DNA of 64,000 nucleotides from Mya arenaria (GCF_026914265.1 NC_069125.1:10209117-10273116), one strand, 5' to 3'; shown: positions 47,684 to 60,200, numbered from the stretch's first letter. The notes: a model not told the origin generated them from the sequence alone. Program-made: numbers and translations.

Positions 47684-47754
47684 TATAGTTAATGATCTTT
47701 TTCTTAAAATTTTGTCCATAGCAGTGGAAGGATTTGATTGCAACGTGAACCATT

Positions 47755-49472
47755 AAAGGGACTAGACACCAGATGATGCCACTGCCAGAAAAAAGGAAAA
47801 TTGTCAAAAAATAACATAAATTTGATATTGTTGTATAAAACACATTGACACGTTGAATCATTTTTGTGTCGCCTGAAAAGACGACATATAGGGGTTACTT
47901 TTGTCGGCGGCGTCCGCGTCCCATTTTCGCTTGTCCGGGGTATATCTCCTAAACTATTAGTGGTATCAACTTGAAACTTCATATGTAGATAGATCTAATT
48001 GAGGGCAAGTGCAGTGCACAAGAACTGTTACTCTTGCTTCCATATTTTAAGAGTTATTGCTCTTTGTTATATGTCATGCTTAAAGTTTTGTCCAGGGCAT
48101 ATCTTGTAGAATATAAGAGTTATCAACTTGAAACTTCATAGCTAGATAAATCTCATTGAGGGCAAGTGCAGTGCACAATAACAGTAACTCTTGCTTTCTT
48201 AGTTTTAAAATTATTGCCCTTTGTTAATTTTCATGCTTAAAGTTTTGTCCGAGGCATATCTTGAAGAATATAAGAGTTATCAACTTGAAACTTCATAGCT
48301 AGATAAATCTCATTGAGGGCAAGTGCAGTGCACAATAACAGTAACTCTTGCTTTCTTAGTTTTAAAATTATTGCCCTTTGTTAATTTTCATGCTTAAAGT
48401 TTTGTCCGAGGCATATCTTGAAGAATATAAGAGTTATCAACTTGAAACTTCATAGCTAGATAGATCTCATTAAGGGCAAGTGCAGTGCACAATAACAGTA
48501 ACTCTTGCTTTCTTAGTTTTAAAGTTATTGCCCTTTGTTAATTTTCATGCTTAAAGTTTTGTCCGGGGCATATCTTGAAGAATATAAGAGGTATCAACTT
48601 GAAACTTCATAGCTAGATAAATCTCATTGAGGGCAAGTGCAGTGCACAATAACAGTAACTCTTGCTTTCTTAGTTTTAAAGTTATTGCCCTTTGTTAATT
48701 TTCATGCTTTAAGTTTTGTCCGGGGCATATCTTAAAGAATATAAGAGTTATCAACTTGAAACTTCATAGCTAGATAGATCTCATTGAGGGCAAGTGCAGT
48801 GCACAAGAATCGTTACTCTTGCTGCCATATTTTTAGAGTTATTGCCCTTTGTTAATTTTCTTGCTTAGGTTTTGTCCGTGGCATATCTCGTAAACTATAG
48901 GAGGTTTCAACCTGAAACTTATTCCGTAGGTATATCTGATTGAGGGTTCAAATGCCACCTACACTTGAAAGTTAAATGGCAACATCATTGTCTATAAATG
49001 AATAAAATGCCAATCTAACAGCTATAATGTCGACAGTAAATAATTCGTCAGGCGACACATCCGACTCGCGGAGTTCTAGTTACTGATGACGATGTACCAC
49101 ATCTCTTATGACATGTATCTTTTGCAGTTTTTTTCCAATTCGAAATTTACTTGGTTTGTTCACCAAGTACATGTCAATCATGTAGATCCCAGTAAATTTA
49201 TATAGCGTCAGTATACATATCTGAACTAATCACGTGACATTCACAAGGTTACATTAACGCACTATGAACTTGGAAACTGTTATGCCCTATTAACTAACAG
49301 GTAAACTGAGCTGAGACAGCGACAATATATAATTTTAATCATGTAAAATAATGTATTATCAGCCTCATACTTCTGCGTTTCTGTTTTACGGCATATTGGT
49401 AATTCTAGGCTTGTGTTGAGGAAATGCTGTATTTGCAAGTTTTGGACCATCTGGTGTCTAGTCCCTTTTATA
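47755..49472. mobile_element. copy of the 3305-3814 element, split by a nested insertion
   Basis: The left end AAAGGGACTAGACACCAGAT is the exact complement of the right end ATCTGGTGTCTAGTCCCTTT. Interior motifs match 3305-3814. The hairpin-ended element at 47866-49075 is inserted in it. Confidence 0.75.
47866..49075. mobile_element. hairpin-ended element with 157-bp tandem core, type 2
   Basis: The left end GTGTCGCCTGAAAAGACGAC forms a hairpin. The right end CAGGCGACAC is inverted to it. The core has six intervals between GTCC marks at 47933, 48090, 48247, 48404, 48561, 48718 and 48874: five of 157 bp and one of 156. Units contain CAACTTGAAACTTCATAGC, GAGGGCAAGTGCAGTGCAC and AAAGTTATTGCCCTTTG. 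No gene. Confidence 0.8.
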
Positions 49473-50639
49473 TTCGGTAGGGCAGTTTGTTTTAAAGTGT
49501 TTCATTAATAATATAATGATCATGGATTTTCATAGCAAAAGTGTGATAATTATTTCCACAAGAAAAAGATGGCGAATCTGACATCACATTGATGTAATGA
49601 TGTAATGAAAACAGCAAAGTCAATAAACACAGACAGTTAATCGCCCTCAAGGATATGTCCCCTAGCTACAGTAGGATGTCCCCTGGTAGTTAAGGATGTG
49701 GTATGACAAACACTGTTTGTATAATACAATTTCTGTTTTTTTCTACTGACTTGTCCGTTTCGGACCGAAATAAAACAAAAACAGAAACACAATTTTCAGA
49801 CCGATATTTTAGCCATTTTCTGTAACTGCAACCAGTCCCCCAGAGTCAAGATCGGTCCAGACCGACAAATTGCCGGTTTATAGAAGCCCTGCGCCACACA
49901 ACAAATTTAAATCTTGGTCTCTTGCAAAATTACCTCCACTTGTGCGTTGATTTTCAAAGCTTGTCTGGCATGACTTAGAAGACGCTGGTATTAAGTCTGT
50001 AAGACTGGAAAGATGGAATTGTCACTCAGACACATTGTATTGAAGTAACCATTCTTTTTTTCTTTTAAGGTAACTTCAAAAAGGATTCCAATGAAACTTT
50101 AGATGTGAAATTGTGCAAGTGGGACTTTGTGAACTGCAAAATAATGATAACTATTTGACCCATTATTGCAAAGTTAGCTGCCCTTAATCCATGAATACTT
50201 TCAAATAAATGTTATCTTCAAGTGAACATTTTGCTGCGGTTTATCTCTAGCCTTGTTGCATGAAACTATTTTAATTTATGTTTCATTTATTGTACTTGAA
50301 AGGAATATAGTGTTTAGCATGATTTATTTTAACCAATTAAATTGAATCTTATCATTCATGGTATGGCTGATCTGTATACAATGACTCCTTCTCCAGTCAG
50401 AACCAAGGAATAACAAGAGCGCCAACTGTTGCAAAATATGCCCGTCCTTTTTTAAGGGCACAAGTTTGGTAAAAATTGGTTGTATGGTAGCCAAATTAAT
50501 AGACTGTGAATACAGTTTTTGCCATTTCAAGGGTCATCACTCTGGAGTGACTTAAGACAATGTGGCTGTTTATCGAAACTGACTGAGATGTTATGCCCAC
50601 ACATTCTGAAAAAAACTAGAGATTGCTTTTTTGAAAAAG
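49473..50639. other. gene-free spacer
   Basis: AT-rich DNA between two repeat elements. I see no coding exon, RNA gene or clear repeat boundary here, apart from a scattered similarity of 50700-50800 to its right neighbour. Confidence 0.4.
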
Positions 50640-52014
50640 CGCTTGTCTCCCCTATTGTGTGGTCGTAGCTGAGAAAAAATAAATGATGGACATGAAATTT
50701 GTAACTTTGGACTGGAGACAAACCAACAGTGAAGTTTGGTTTATTCGATTATATTAAATAGTGAAGAGAAGAAAGTGTTGTTGATTAATCATGGAAAATG
50801 TAAACGAAGTTTGCATTGTATGAAGTTCCTGGGCGCAAGCGTTATTCAATTATTGATCGGAAACCATTTTTCAGCTCACAGTCATCGTGACCATGACCTT
50901 TTACCTACTGATCACAACATCAATAGGGATCATCTACATAACCAACTTGCATACCAAGTATTAAGTTCTTGGGTGCAAGTGTTCTTTAGTTACTGAGCGG
51001 TAACCATTTCTTCAACTCAAGGTCATGGCAACCTTGACCTTTGACCTACTGATCTCAAAATCAATAGGGGTCATCTACTAGTCATGACCGACTAGCGTAC
51101 CAAGAATGAAGTTCCTGGGTACAAGCGTTCTTAAGTTATTGAGCAGAAACCATTTTTAAGCTTAAGGTCACCGCCAACGTATCATTTTTTACCTGAAGGT
51201 AACCTTGACCTTTGACCTTTTGATCTGAAAATCAATAGGGGTCATCTTCTAGTCATGAACAACTAGCTTACCAAGTATGAAGTTCCTGAAACCAAAGGAT
51301 CTTTAGTTATTGAGCGGAAACTTTTTCTTCACTTCAAGGTCATGGCAACCTTGACCTTTGACCTAGTGATCTCAAAATCAATATGGGTCATCTTCTAGTC
51401 ATGACCAACTAGCATACCAAGTATGAAATTCCTGGTTGCAAGCGTTCTCTAGTTATTGAGCGGAAACAGTTTCTTCACCTCAAGGTCACGGTGACCTTGA
51501 CCATTGACCTACTGATCTCAAAATCAATAGGAGTCATCTACTAGTCATGAACAACTATGAAGTTCCTGGGTACAAGCTTTCTTTAGTTATTGAGCAGAAA
51601 CCATTTTTAAGCTTAAGGTCACTGCCAACATAACATTTTTTACCTGAAGGTAACCTTGACCTTTGACCTTTTGATCTCAAAATCAATAGGAGTCATCTAA
51701 TAGTCATGAACAACTAGCATACCAAGTATGAAGTTCCTGGACCCAAAGGATCTTTAGTTATTGAGTGGAAACCGTTTCTTCACCTCAAGGTCACGTTGAC
51801 CCTGATCTTTGACCTAGTGACCCCAAATTCAATAGGGGTCATCTACTAGTCATGACCAACTAGCATACCAAGTATGAAGTTCCTGGGTCTAAGAGTTCTA
51901 TAGTTATTGGGCGGAAACGAAGTGTGACGTACTGACTGACTGACTGACAGACTGATGGACTGACTGACGGACAGGGGAAAAACAATATGTCTCCCCATGA
52001 ATGGGGGAGACATA
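50640..52014. mobile_element. hairpin-ended element with ~146-bp tandem core, type 3
   Basis: The left end carries CTTGTCTCCCCTATTGTG and the right end the hairpin TGTCTCCCCATGAATGGGGGAGACA, preceded by GAAGTGTGACGTACTGACTG-type (GACTGACTGACGGACAGG) sequence. The core has about seven units at spacings of about 141-171 bp, mostly 146, each with a TTGACCTTTGACCT block and CAATAGGGGTCATCTACTAG. The left boundary is approximate. Confidence 0.65.
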
Positions 52015-52703
52015 AAGATATTACACGCAAATGATTTTTACATGGAAGGTCACCACGACCTTGACTATTGACCTTGTTACCCCCAAAACAATTGGGATCA
52101 TCTAGACATCATGACCAACCTCACTTCAAAGTTTGGTGAACCTAGATCAAAGCATTCTCCTGATATTGCACGGAAATATTTTTTTACATTAGAGGTCACA
52201 GCGACGTTGACCTTTGACCTTGTGACCCCCCAAAATATAGGAGTTTTCTAAACCTCATGATCAACCTCCCTACCAAGTTTGGTGAACCTAGGTCAAACCA
52301 TTCTCAAGATATTGAGCGGAAATGTTTTTTACATTGGGGGTCGCCGCGACCTTGACCTTTGACCTAGTGACCCCAAAAACAATAGGGATCTTCTACACCT
52401 CATGACCAACCTCCCTACCAAGTTTGGTGAACCTAGGTCAAACCGTTCTCAAGATTTTGAGCAGAAATGTTTTTTATATTGGGGGTCGCCGCGACCTTGA
52501 CCTTTGACCTAGTGACCCCAAAAACAATCGGGATCCTCTACACCTCACGGCCAACCTCCCTACCAAGTTTGGTGATCCTAGGTCATGCGGTTTTCCAGTT
52601 ATCGATCGGAAACGAAGTGTGACGTACGGACGGACTGACGGACTACCGGACTGACGGACAGGGCAAAAACAATATGTCTCCCCCAGAGAGGGGGAGACAT
52701 AAT
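52015..52703. mobile_element. second type 3 element, right part
   Basis: Four further ~146-bp units of a distinct subtype (CTACCAAGTTTGGTGAACCT) end in the same GACGGACTGACGGACAGG tract and the hairpin TGTCTCCCCCAGAGAGGGGG-AGACATA. It follows the first element head-to-tail, so the pair may be a tandem end duplication rather than two insertions. Confidence 0.65.
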
Positions 52704-53307
52704 TGATGGCGATTGGTCAGCATACTGGAGGGCATATGCCAGACTGCCCCTACACCGAATGAAAAACTATAATTAGTCCATGCTATGAATGGGTGCATAT
52801 AAAAGTAATATAGTTCCTGTTGACTAATTGACATAGAGTGTATCCTATCCCTATGTAACCCTATGTCTGCAGTAAATTTAAAGTGTCAGCGTGGCAGGTA
52901 TATTAATCTAGATATATCTGAATGTTTACCTCTTGGCTATGAGTGAATTTACAAATATGTGTGCTATTAACTCAAATATGTGGATAGTCAACTTTTGATT
53001 GAGAATGCACGAAATGCACACAGGAACTGATACACTCTCGGTAATCACTTAATCATATGTTGATCCATAAAGGTCAGGATAAGGTTAATTTTGACAGCCA
53101 GAACCTACCAAATTTCAAGATCCTAGGTGAAAGTGACATGTTATTGGATGGTCTGTAGACTGACCTTTCACTACAAGTGACTCCCTGGCCAATGCCGGAA
53201 ACTTCCCATCAAATAATATGATACTACGTAATGTAATTTACTTATTTGCTTCATGAAACATTTCTAAGAAAAATGTTTATTTCAAATAAAAATATTTCAT
53301 GTCCATA

Positions 53308-53745
53308 TTCAGCGTGTGAATACCATGTGATAAGTTGCGTCATAAATGCTATGTCAGAAGGCAATATTTTGCTTTGAATGAATACTTACAAAGATAACTT
53401 GACTATTTCTTCACCATCTTAAATAAAACAGCGCAGTCTTCGCCGCCTACAGAGAACCGCATTCGGTCTTTTACCAGAGTTTTGATTGAGAGTTTAGTTT
53501 CTGAAAACACTTTGACTAACCTTTTCACAAAACCGCCGTCTGATGTAACACTGTCAAAATAAAAGTTAGGAAACAGGATTGTTGTAGTGTTTGAGAAAGC
53601 TAATCACCTAATCAAACTCCAGTAGTTAAACAAAGGTGGGGCTCTTTAAGCGGCATAGACTGCTCTTATGTTTCATTAGAAATGGTGAAGTCTTCATTTC
53701 AAGCAAAATGTTGCCTTCAGACATAGCATGGTATACACATACTGA
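53308..53745. repeat. foldback MITE with CACGTG/TACGTCA ends, diverged
   Basis: Both arms are recognisable (GTGTGAATACCATGTGATAA left; CTTCAGACATAGCATGGTAT right), with the GCCTACAGAGAACCGC / GGCGGGGCTC-like inner arms degraded. It lies 3' of the dehydratase gene. Confidence 0.7.
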
Positions 53746-54045
53746 TTTTAAAGGCGAAGAATTATACAAATATTACTTATAAAAAAAAATGGGTAAAATA
53801 AAATAAGACATCTTGAATATAATAAACAGGACTAGCATATAATACTGTATTGTTATTTATTCCACACCAAAATTACAGGTCTTTGTAATAGATTAAATTA
53901 TTTCCCTCAATATATTGTAAATGTATACCTGTTTATAAATGACCACATTTCATAAAGAATAACACAAACTGTGTTGACAAACAGAAATGAAAACATCTGA
54001 CTGTCTTGCAATGTCTTAAAATCAAGATTACAAATGTATTGTCAA

Positions 54046-54085
54046 AGTGATGGAGGGGGGGTGTGTGTGTGTGTGTGTGTGTGTG
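54046..54085. repeat. G-run and (GT)n microsatellite
   Basis: GGAGGGGGG followed by about 13 GT units. Confidence 0.95.
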
Positions 54086-54248
54086 GACAATTCTTAATAA
54101 TAGAATATTGCATGATTTAACAATTCAAAAACAATGTTTAAAATGATAAAGTTTAAAACACTTATATCTATATACATGAATGATGATATCACAGCATTAA
54201 CCCTGCCTCAGAAACTGAGAAATTAGCAAATTTCTAGACACTTGATCA

Positions 54249-57200
54249 TCAGAGGTTGACAATGTTCTTCCATGTTTCCATTTGTTTTATCGTAGCTGAG
54301 CTTCCCCCACAGACGATAACGAGGGCTGACTTGACTGGTCCCAGCTTGCCTTCCTTCTGTAAGTTGGAGATAACGTCGCCATAAACAGCATGCAGACTCG
54401 CACCACATGCTGGCTCTACTAGGAAACGGTGGTCATCTGGAATTCAAAACATACTTATACAATATCAGAACAGACTTCATGAAATATCAGAACTTACTTC
54501 ATACAAAATCAGAACATATTTAATACAAAATCAGAACAGTCTTTTTACAAAATCAGAACAGACTTCATAAAAAAATAGGAACAGTCTTTATACAAAATCA
54601 GAACAGACTTTAAACAAAATGATAAGTTTTAATCTTGGAAAAATGATTAAATGGATAAGAAACTGATGCTCATGATTTCTTTGAAACATCCTACATATTA
54701 ATATCTTGAAATTCTTAATTATAACCTTAAGTTTACATTGTGCATGTTCGTCCATGATTCATTTAAACTATCAGCAATGCGCTTAACTTTTCAACCATCT
54801 TGGATATCATATCATGAACATTACTTTTACTTATTGAATTTATCATCACATTTCCACTTCTGCCATTTACTACGAGAAAATACCTCAATGCTGTCCTAAA
54901 AATATTAAGTTCAAAATGAGGTACTTTTAAATGTGTATCAGGCAGAGTTGAAAATTGATATTCCCTGCTAAAGGATTCATAGTCAACGAACAAACAGTTC
55001 AAGACTTTCATTAATTGAAGGGCAATAACTCTTATGTGACTGTCCTAATCAAGACAAAAATTGTGGGTGCACCGACACACTAACATCCCACTTTGGTTAT
55101 ACACACTTCAAATAATTTGAAATAGCTTTTGTGTGTCAGTTACATAGTTATGGTTCTGGACAGATATATGTTTATAGTGTCATCCTTGAGAGAATTTTTT
55201 CATGTAGGTGTTTTAACAGGATATTTGGTGGTAATAGAGCATTTGTGAAAAGGGCACTACTCAAAAAGGGGGCAGGGCGGTAAGAAAAGGGGCACGGGCA
55301 CTGTGCCATTGAAAAACGGGCTAGCTGGAGCACTGCTGTTACCTGCTAATTTGAAACATGCGTCCACTGCCTGAGCATCCTGTATAACGACTGAGTGAAA
55401 GTTTTTCCACTGCTTTACCATATTAAAGGTATCATCTGCCACTGTCAACGCTCCCAGGCTCTTTGCTACACTATAATAGGCAACACATGTTAAATATTTA
55501 ACTTATAGAGGGTACCAGAACTTTTATTAGCTATACATATTTTTGCAGTATAATAAAATTAAAGCCGAACTCTCACAGATGACCGATTTGACATTTTTTT
55601 TTTTTTTTGCATCAGGATCATCTCATTTTGGCATCAATGCTTTCAGTTTAGTCATAAGGGCTGTTCCAGGAAAAAAGGCCTGGGGGGGTCGGAACGAAAC
55701 CGAATTAAAATTCAGTGGGTGGGGGGTGCAACTAGTGTTGAAATTGTCTTGTAGGTGGGTAAATTTCAAATTCCAATTCCGTTGTTTGGGGGGCAAATTC
55801 GTATTTTAATTGTGTTGTTGGTGGGTCTTTTCTTCGTAAGAGCCCAAAAATGAGGTATAAATTTGTTTTAAAATGACATTTGATGCGTACTTTGCGCGAT
55901 CGAAAACGGCATTTTGGTACGAAATAAACGAGTCCGAATGCTATTCTCACGACGCGGCTATTCTTACGGTAACACCATGGAGGCTATGAGTGTTTCAGAC
56001 GTGCGCCAGTTTTTGATGGAGCGTAACCTAAGCTCGCTAACCACGACCTTTGAAGGTATACAGATACAATCATGTCACGTTGCCGCAAAAGTAAATGGCA
56101 AATATATATATCACCGCATTTTCTGTACAAATGTTGACCAAGTTATGATTATGGCTATTTTTAGACAATCATTACGTCATCAAAAGGGAAGATGGCCGCA
56201 TACGTATAGGCGGGGAAAATGTAAACAAACGGGACAGCAAAAACAAAGTCACTAATTACGCTTCAAAAACATGATTTTTTCATATCAGTTTCATTTTAAC
56301 ATGGGTAAGACGCGTTACTTTGTATATTTATCGAGCTTTTGTGATAAATTACAGTTAGTGAATCGGTTCCGGCACTGAATCTATTCCGGGACACTTAATC
56401 ACAAATATAAACAAACAAGTGAAAAATGATGCATAACAACATAAATACTTTATTTTCAATAAATCATAACCCAAAAATCTTCAAGTTAAACAATTTTCGT
56501 TTGTACAATAAATAATGTGATTAAGTGTACCGGAATAGATTCAGTGTCGGAACCAATTCACTAACTGTATATTAATTTAAGAGGACAGCATTAGTTAAGT
56601 TCTGATAACCGAGATCCCAAACCTCCCATAACTAAGGTAAAGGTCACTTGTGTCAAAAACCATCCAACATTTACTACTTGTTGGTTATTCTGATAGCTTA
56701 AAAGGCGGCTGCTATATAGTGCTGAAATATTTACCGTTTACTTCTTTACAGCTCTGACACTTACATGTAGAAGAAAATTAGTCTGACAGGTAATAACTGT
56801 GTTGTACCCTAGATTAGAAATGGTGATGGAATGCTTTTAAACCTGTTTTTTTTCTGTCTTTCAGTGGTGATGGAATGCTTTTTAACCTGCTTTTTTTCTG
56901 TCATTCAGTATCTTTAGTTCTTTTTTCTGTTCAAAGATGTATTAACTCAAATGTATTGGTATAGATTTTTTTCAACTTGGACCTAGGTGCATGAACTTGG
57001 CAATCAATTCAGAGTTCTCACATGTAAATCATACCATCACACTCGTAATTAACTTCTTAGATCCCTCTTTGCACATCAATCACTTACTGACTTAAGTTAC
57101 TGTATATAATTTATACTATACTGCACTGTCATGACTGCATTTTCTGTTAACAAGTTTGTCTACAGCCACACTCTTTAAACTTAGAAAGCATTTTTAATGA

Positions 57201-60200
57201 ATCTGGAATTGTTTGAGAGAGATGTGTCTGTTTTTTTAGAAGTTTCTGTTAAAGTTGCCTGAATGCATTTGACCGGACCAAAAATATGTTTTACTAGACC
57301 AAAAATACCATTTTGTGCTACCTTGATATGAAGTTTTTCGTGTATGCATGAGCGCTGCATTAAAATTTGATTCATTTTCTATATGGTACCATGTATTATT
57401 TTTTCTATACTGCCAGACAAAGCTACTCTAAGCCAGAGAGTCAAAAATTAAATTGGGCTTGGGCGTGTTGATTTTATCTTTTGGAATATACATGTAACTG
57501 CATTAGCACAATGTTTATGCTAATCTTACCATGCTTATTGCAAAATAGATAAAGAAGTGCTTTACCAAATATTTACTTTTAGAAAGACGCACAAAGAAAA
57601 ATTCTGATCTCATTTTAAGTTTAATGACCTTTCATAGGCCTGGACTTTGCCTTATGCCAGGTTGTCTCTGTGAAGAGGGATAGACTTGGCTGCCTAGTCA
57701 AGATTTCTAACAACTGTCACACAATAGAATTCAATCACAATCTTTAAAATTTGCAGACGCTGCTGCTCAAGTTTAAGTTGAAATCTGGCTCCGGCTAGTA
57801 ATGAGTAGTAATAAATCTGACAGAAGTTGCATATCCAAGACAAGAATGAAAATTTATACTGTGTTGAATTGCATAATTATTAACCTGCTGCATAAGAGCT
57901 TAGTGTTAAGGTATGACAGAGATGAAACCAATATAATGAAAATGAATATCAGCGTTCTAAGGTTCATGCTTGATACGGAAGTCTAGTAATACAAATTGGT
58001 ATTTTGCCCTTTAATAAAAAATACAAAAATCCAGAGAGTTTCATTGTACATAAACCACCACTTAGTACATACAGCATTTTGTTGAAGGAATTACCCACTT
58101 GCATGAAGCCCGAGACAAGTAAAACTTCTGGTGTAATAGTCAATTTAAGTTTCTCTTGTCTGTCAAAAGGGCAAGTGAAAAATATGAGAAAAATCCTTTT
58201 AAAACATTTTACCTGATCAAAATTTTTGCACAAGATGCATCTTCCGGTATTTTACAAATTATATTGCATTATTCATGCAAGTCAAAATTGATTCGAGCGA
58301 GTACAAATCCCAAGTTGTCTGTCCAAATAGGCAAGTACATGTACAATAATGTTATATTGTGAAGTCTCATATCCAACATTAAGGCACAATTGCCCAACCA
58401 TTTTCTAGAGAACATTAATCAATTCATGTATTTATCTCATTTCAGAAAATCTGATTGATGGCGAAGCATTGCTTTCTGTGATGGAAGATCACATTTTGTT
58501 GAAGGAATTAATACCTGAAGTGGGGTTGAGAGCAAAACTGAGGCGTAAAATAAAAAAGAAGACTTGAGAGTTTTACTGAATGACATGAACAAATACTAAT
58601 TTCAATTGTGTTGTAGGGTGGTGTTGAGTTTAATCTAAATGTGGTGCTGGTGGGTCTATTACCTATTTTAATTCTGTTGGTGGGGGGTGTAAAAGCAGTT
58701 AAAATTGTGTTGGTGGTGCCCCATTTTTGGACTGTCGTTCTTGCCCCCCCAGGCCTTTTTTCCTGGAACAGCCCTAAGATAACTCACAATAGAACAGATC
58801 TCAATTGTTCGGAAAACTGCTGAACATTTCATTTTTCTTAAAGCATTAGTAACGCTTTTAGCCCATAAAACATGTTTCTTCGAATGTTAATATTAAAAAC
58901 TGTGATCTGATCCTTTATCTGCAGTCTAATATCACCGTTTTTCAGTCATTAACACAATTGGCTTATTTCAAGACAAAAGAATAAAAAGTTGTTAAAATGT
59001 TTAATCTTTGAAAGTGCAGCTTTATCAGGGGAAAAATAGTAGACTTAGCAACAGATTTCTTTTGTTAAATTAGCAACAAGTCAATAGTGAAAGTTATAAA
59101 TAGGAAGTCAATAGATGATGGACAGTGCAATGTTTAATATTATTGTACTTCTGTCAATGAAACAAGACCAATTGCAGAAGATGTAAACAATCCTTTGCTT
59201 TTCTCAACCGAGAAGGTGAATGACTCAAAATGATATGCAATAAGAAAGAGCATGAACATAATATTCAATGGTGAAAAAGAAAAAAGAAATGTCACCTCCC
59301 GCACCCATTTAAAAAAAAAAAAACTTGAATGAAAATCTAGCAATTAACTTATATTTGCCTGAAAGCTCACAATCCAGACTTCAAGATAATCCTAAACTTT
59401 ATAATCCCTTGTAACGTGTGACACCGAACAAGGCCAACAGATCCCTTTAGAGAAAAGCATGCTCGACCCGAAGGGGTCTGCTGGTCTTTATATCAATAAA
59501 TTCTCAATCCACACGGAGCCTGGGCTTTGCTTAATTGCCTATTACCAACCAAGTAAACATACATACCATGAACGTACTTCCATCTATAACGGAATGCTAT
59601 ACTATGAATGCACATCCGCGGCCTACAGCGGACTGTTACATTACTTTCCTCTTCGAGAAGACTCATCCTCAGTCTTGGCCTGGGAAACTCGTGGGTAAGG
59701 CAACTACGATTCGGCAGTTGTCAACATCACACCGCTGCCACCATTTGTAACGTGCGACACCAAACAAGGCCAACAGATCCGCACATCCGCCGCCTACAGT
59801 GGACTATTTATGAACGCACATCCGCCACCTACAGCGGACCCTTAATGAATGCACATCCACCGCCTACAGCAGACCATTACACCCTAAACGTGTTCACCTG
59901 CCAATGTTGACACCTTATTCTTTGAACGGTCTAGCTAAAAATATACTTGAAGAATAATAACCACATCTACCTTACATAACTCACCTCACCTTGTTATGTC
60001 TGGCAGTGTAACAGGCTTTCCAGCCTTGATGGCCGCGTTCAAACAATCCGCTCCAACTGTCTCCATGGCAAGACAAGGGACATCACTCCACCCGACTTCC
60101 TGCATCCCTATAAGTAATGTTAATTGTACTTTAATATTGGTCCCAGATTTAACTTTGATAAAAGGATAACATGTTTTATTACAATTCTGAACTAGAACAT

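Larger units (their letters stand above)
55658..58774 (+). mobile_element. Harbinger-like TIR element carrying a SAM-domain gene
   Basis: About 31-bp TIRs, identical as read by eye, begin GGGCTGTTCCAGGAAAAAAG and continue GCCTGGGGGG. TAA is duplicated on both sides (55655-55657 and 58775-58777). A 3-bp TWA duplication and G-rich ends fit PIF/Harbinger. Inside each end are several short related motifs in the same orientation (TTGGTGGGTC, CTGTTGGTGGGGGG, GTGTTGGTGGTG). No transposase or Myb-like frame is visible in 3117 bp, so movement would need help in trans. It carries a two-exon SAM gene and a nested Tc1-type MITE. The matching TIRs suggest a recent insertion. Confidence 0.75.
55559..59024. 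repeat. foldback MITE (AAAGCTGCACTCTCAC family) split by a large element
   Basis: The left end TTAAAGCCGAACTCTCACAG and the right end GAAAGTGCAGCTTTA, with the family centre (AAGCATTAGTAACGCTTTTAGCC) on the right, are separated by the 3.1 kb TIR element at 55658-58774. The MITE is older and more diverged than the copies at 6145 and 40153. Confidence 0.8.

Noticed and set aside
47866-49075. CRISPR-like array
   Set aside because: Units are contiguous 157-bp tandem repeats without unique spacers, in a eukaryotic transposon context.
55543-55809. Plus-strand 88-codon frame at the left end of the SAM element
   Set aside because: It crosses the MITE/transposon junction and the TIR, and its Gly/Trp-rich sequence is only the GT-rich subterminal motifs translated.
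59408-59900. A complete retrovirus-like element
   Set aside because: Only a short terminal-repeat-like block is visible with no internal coding part; at most a broken remnant.
59459-59910. Overlapping plus-strand frames
   Set aside because: They fall in repeated DNA (CACATCCGCCGCCTACAGC units) with no recognisable domain.
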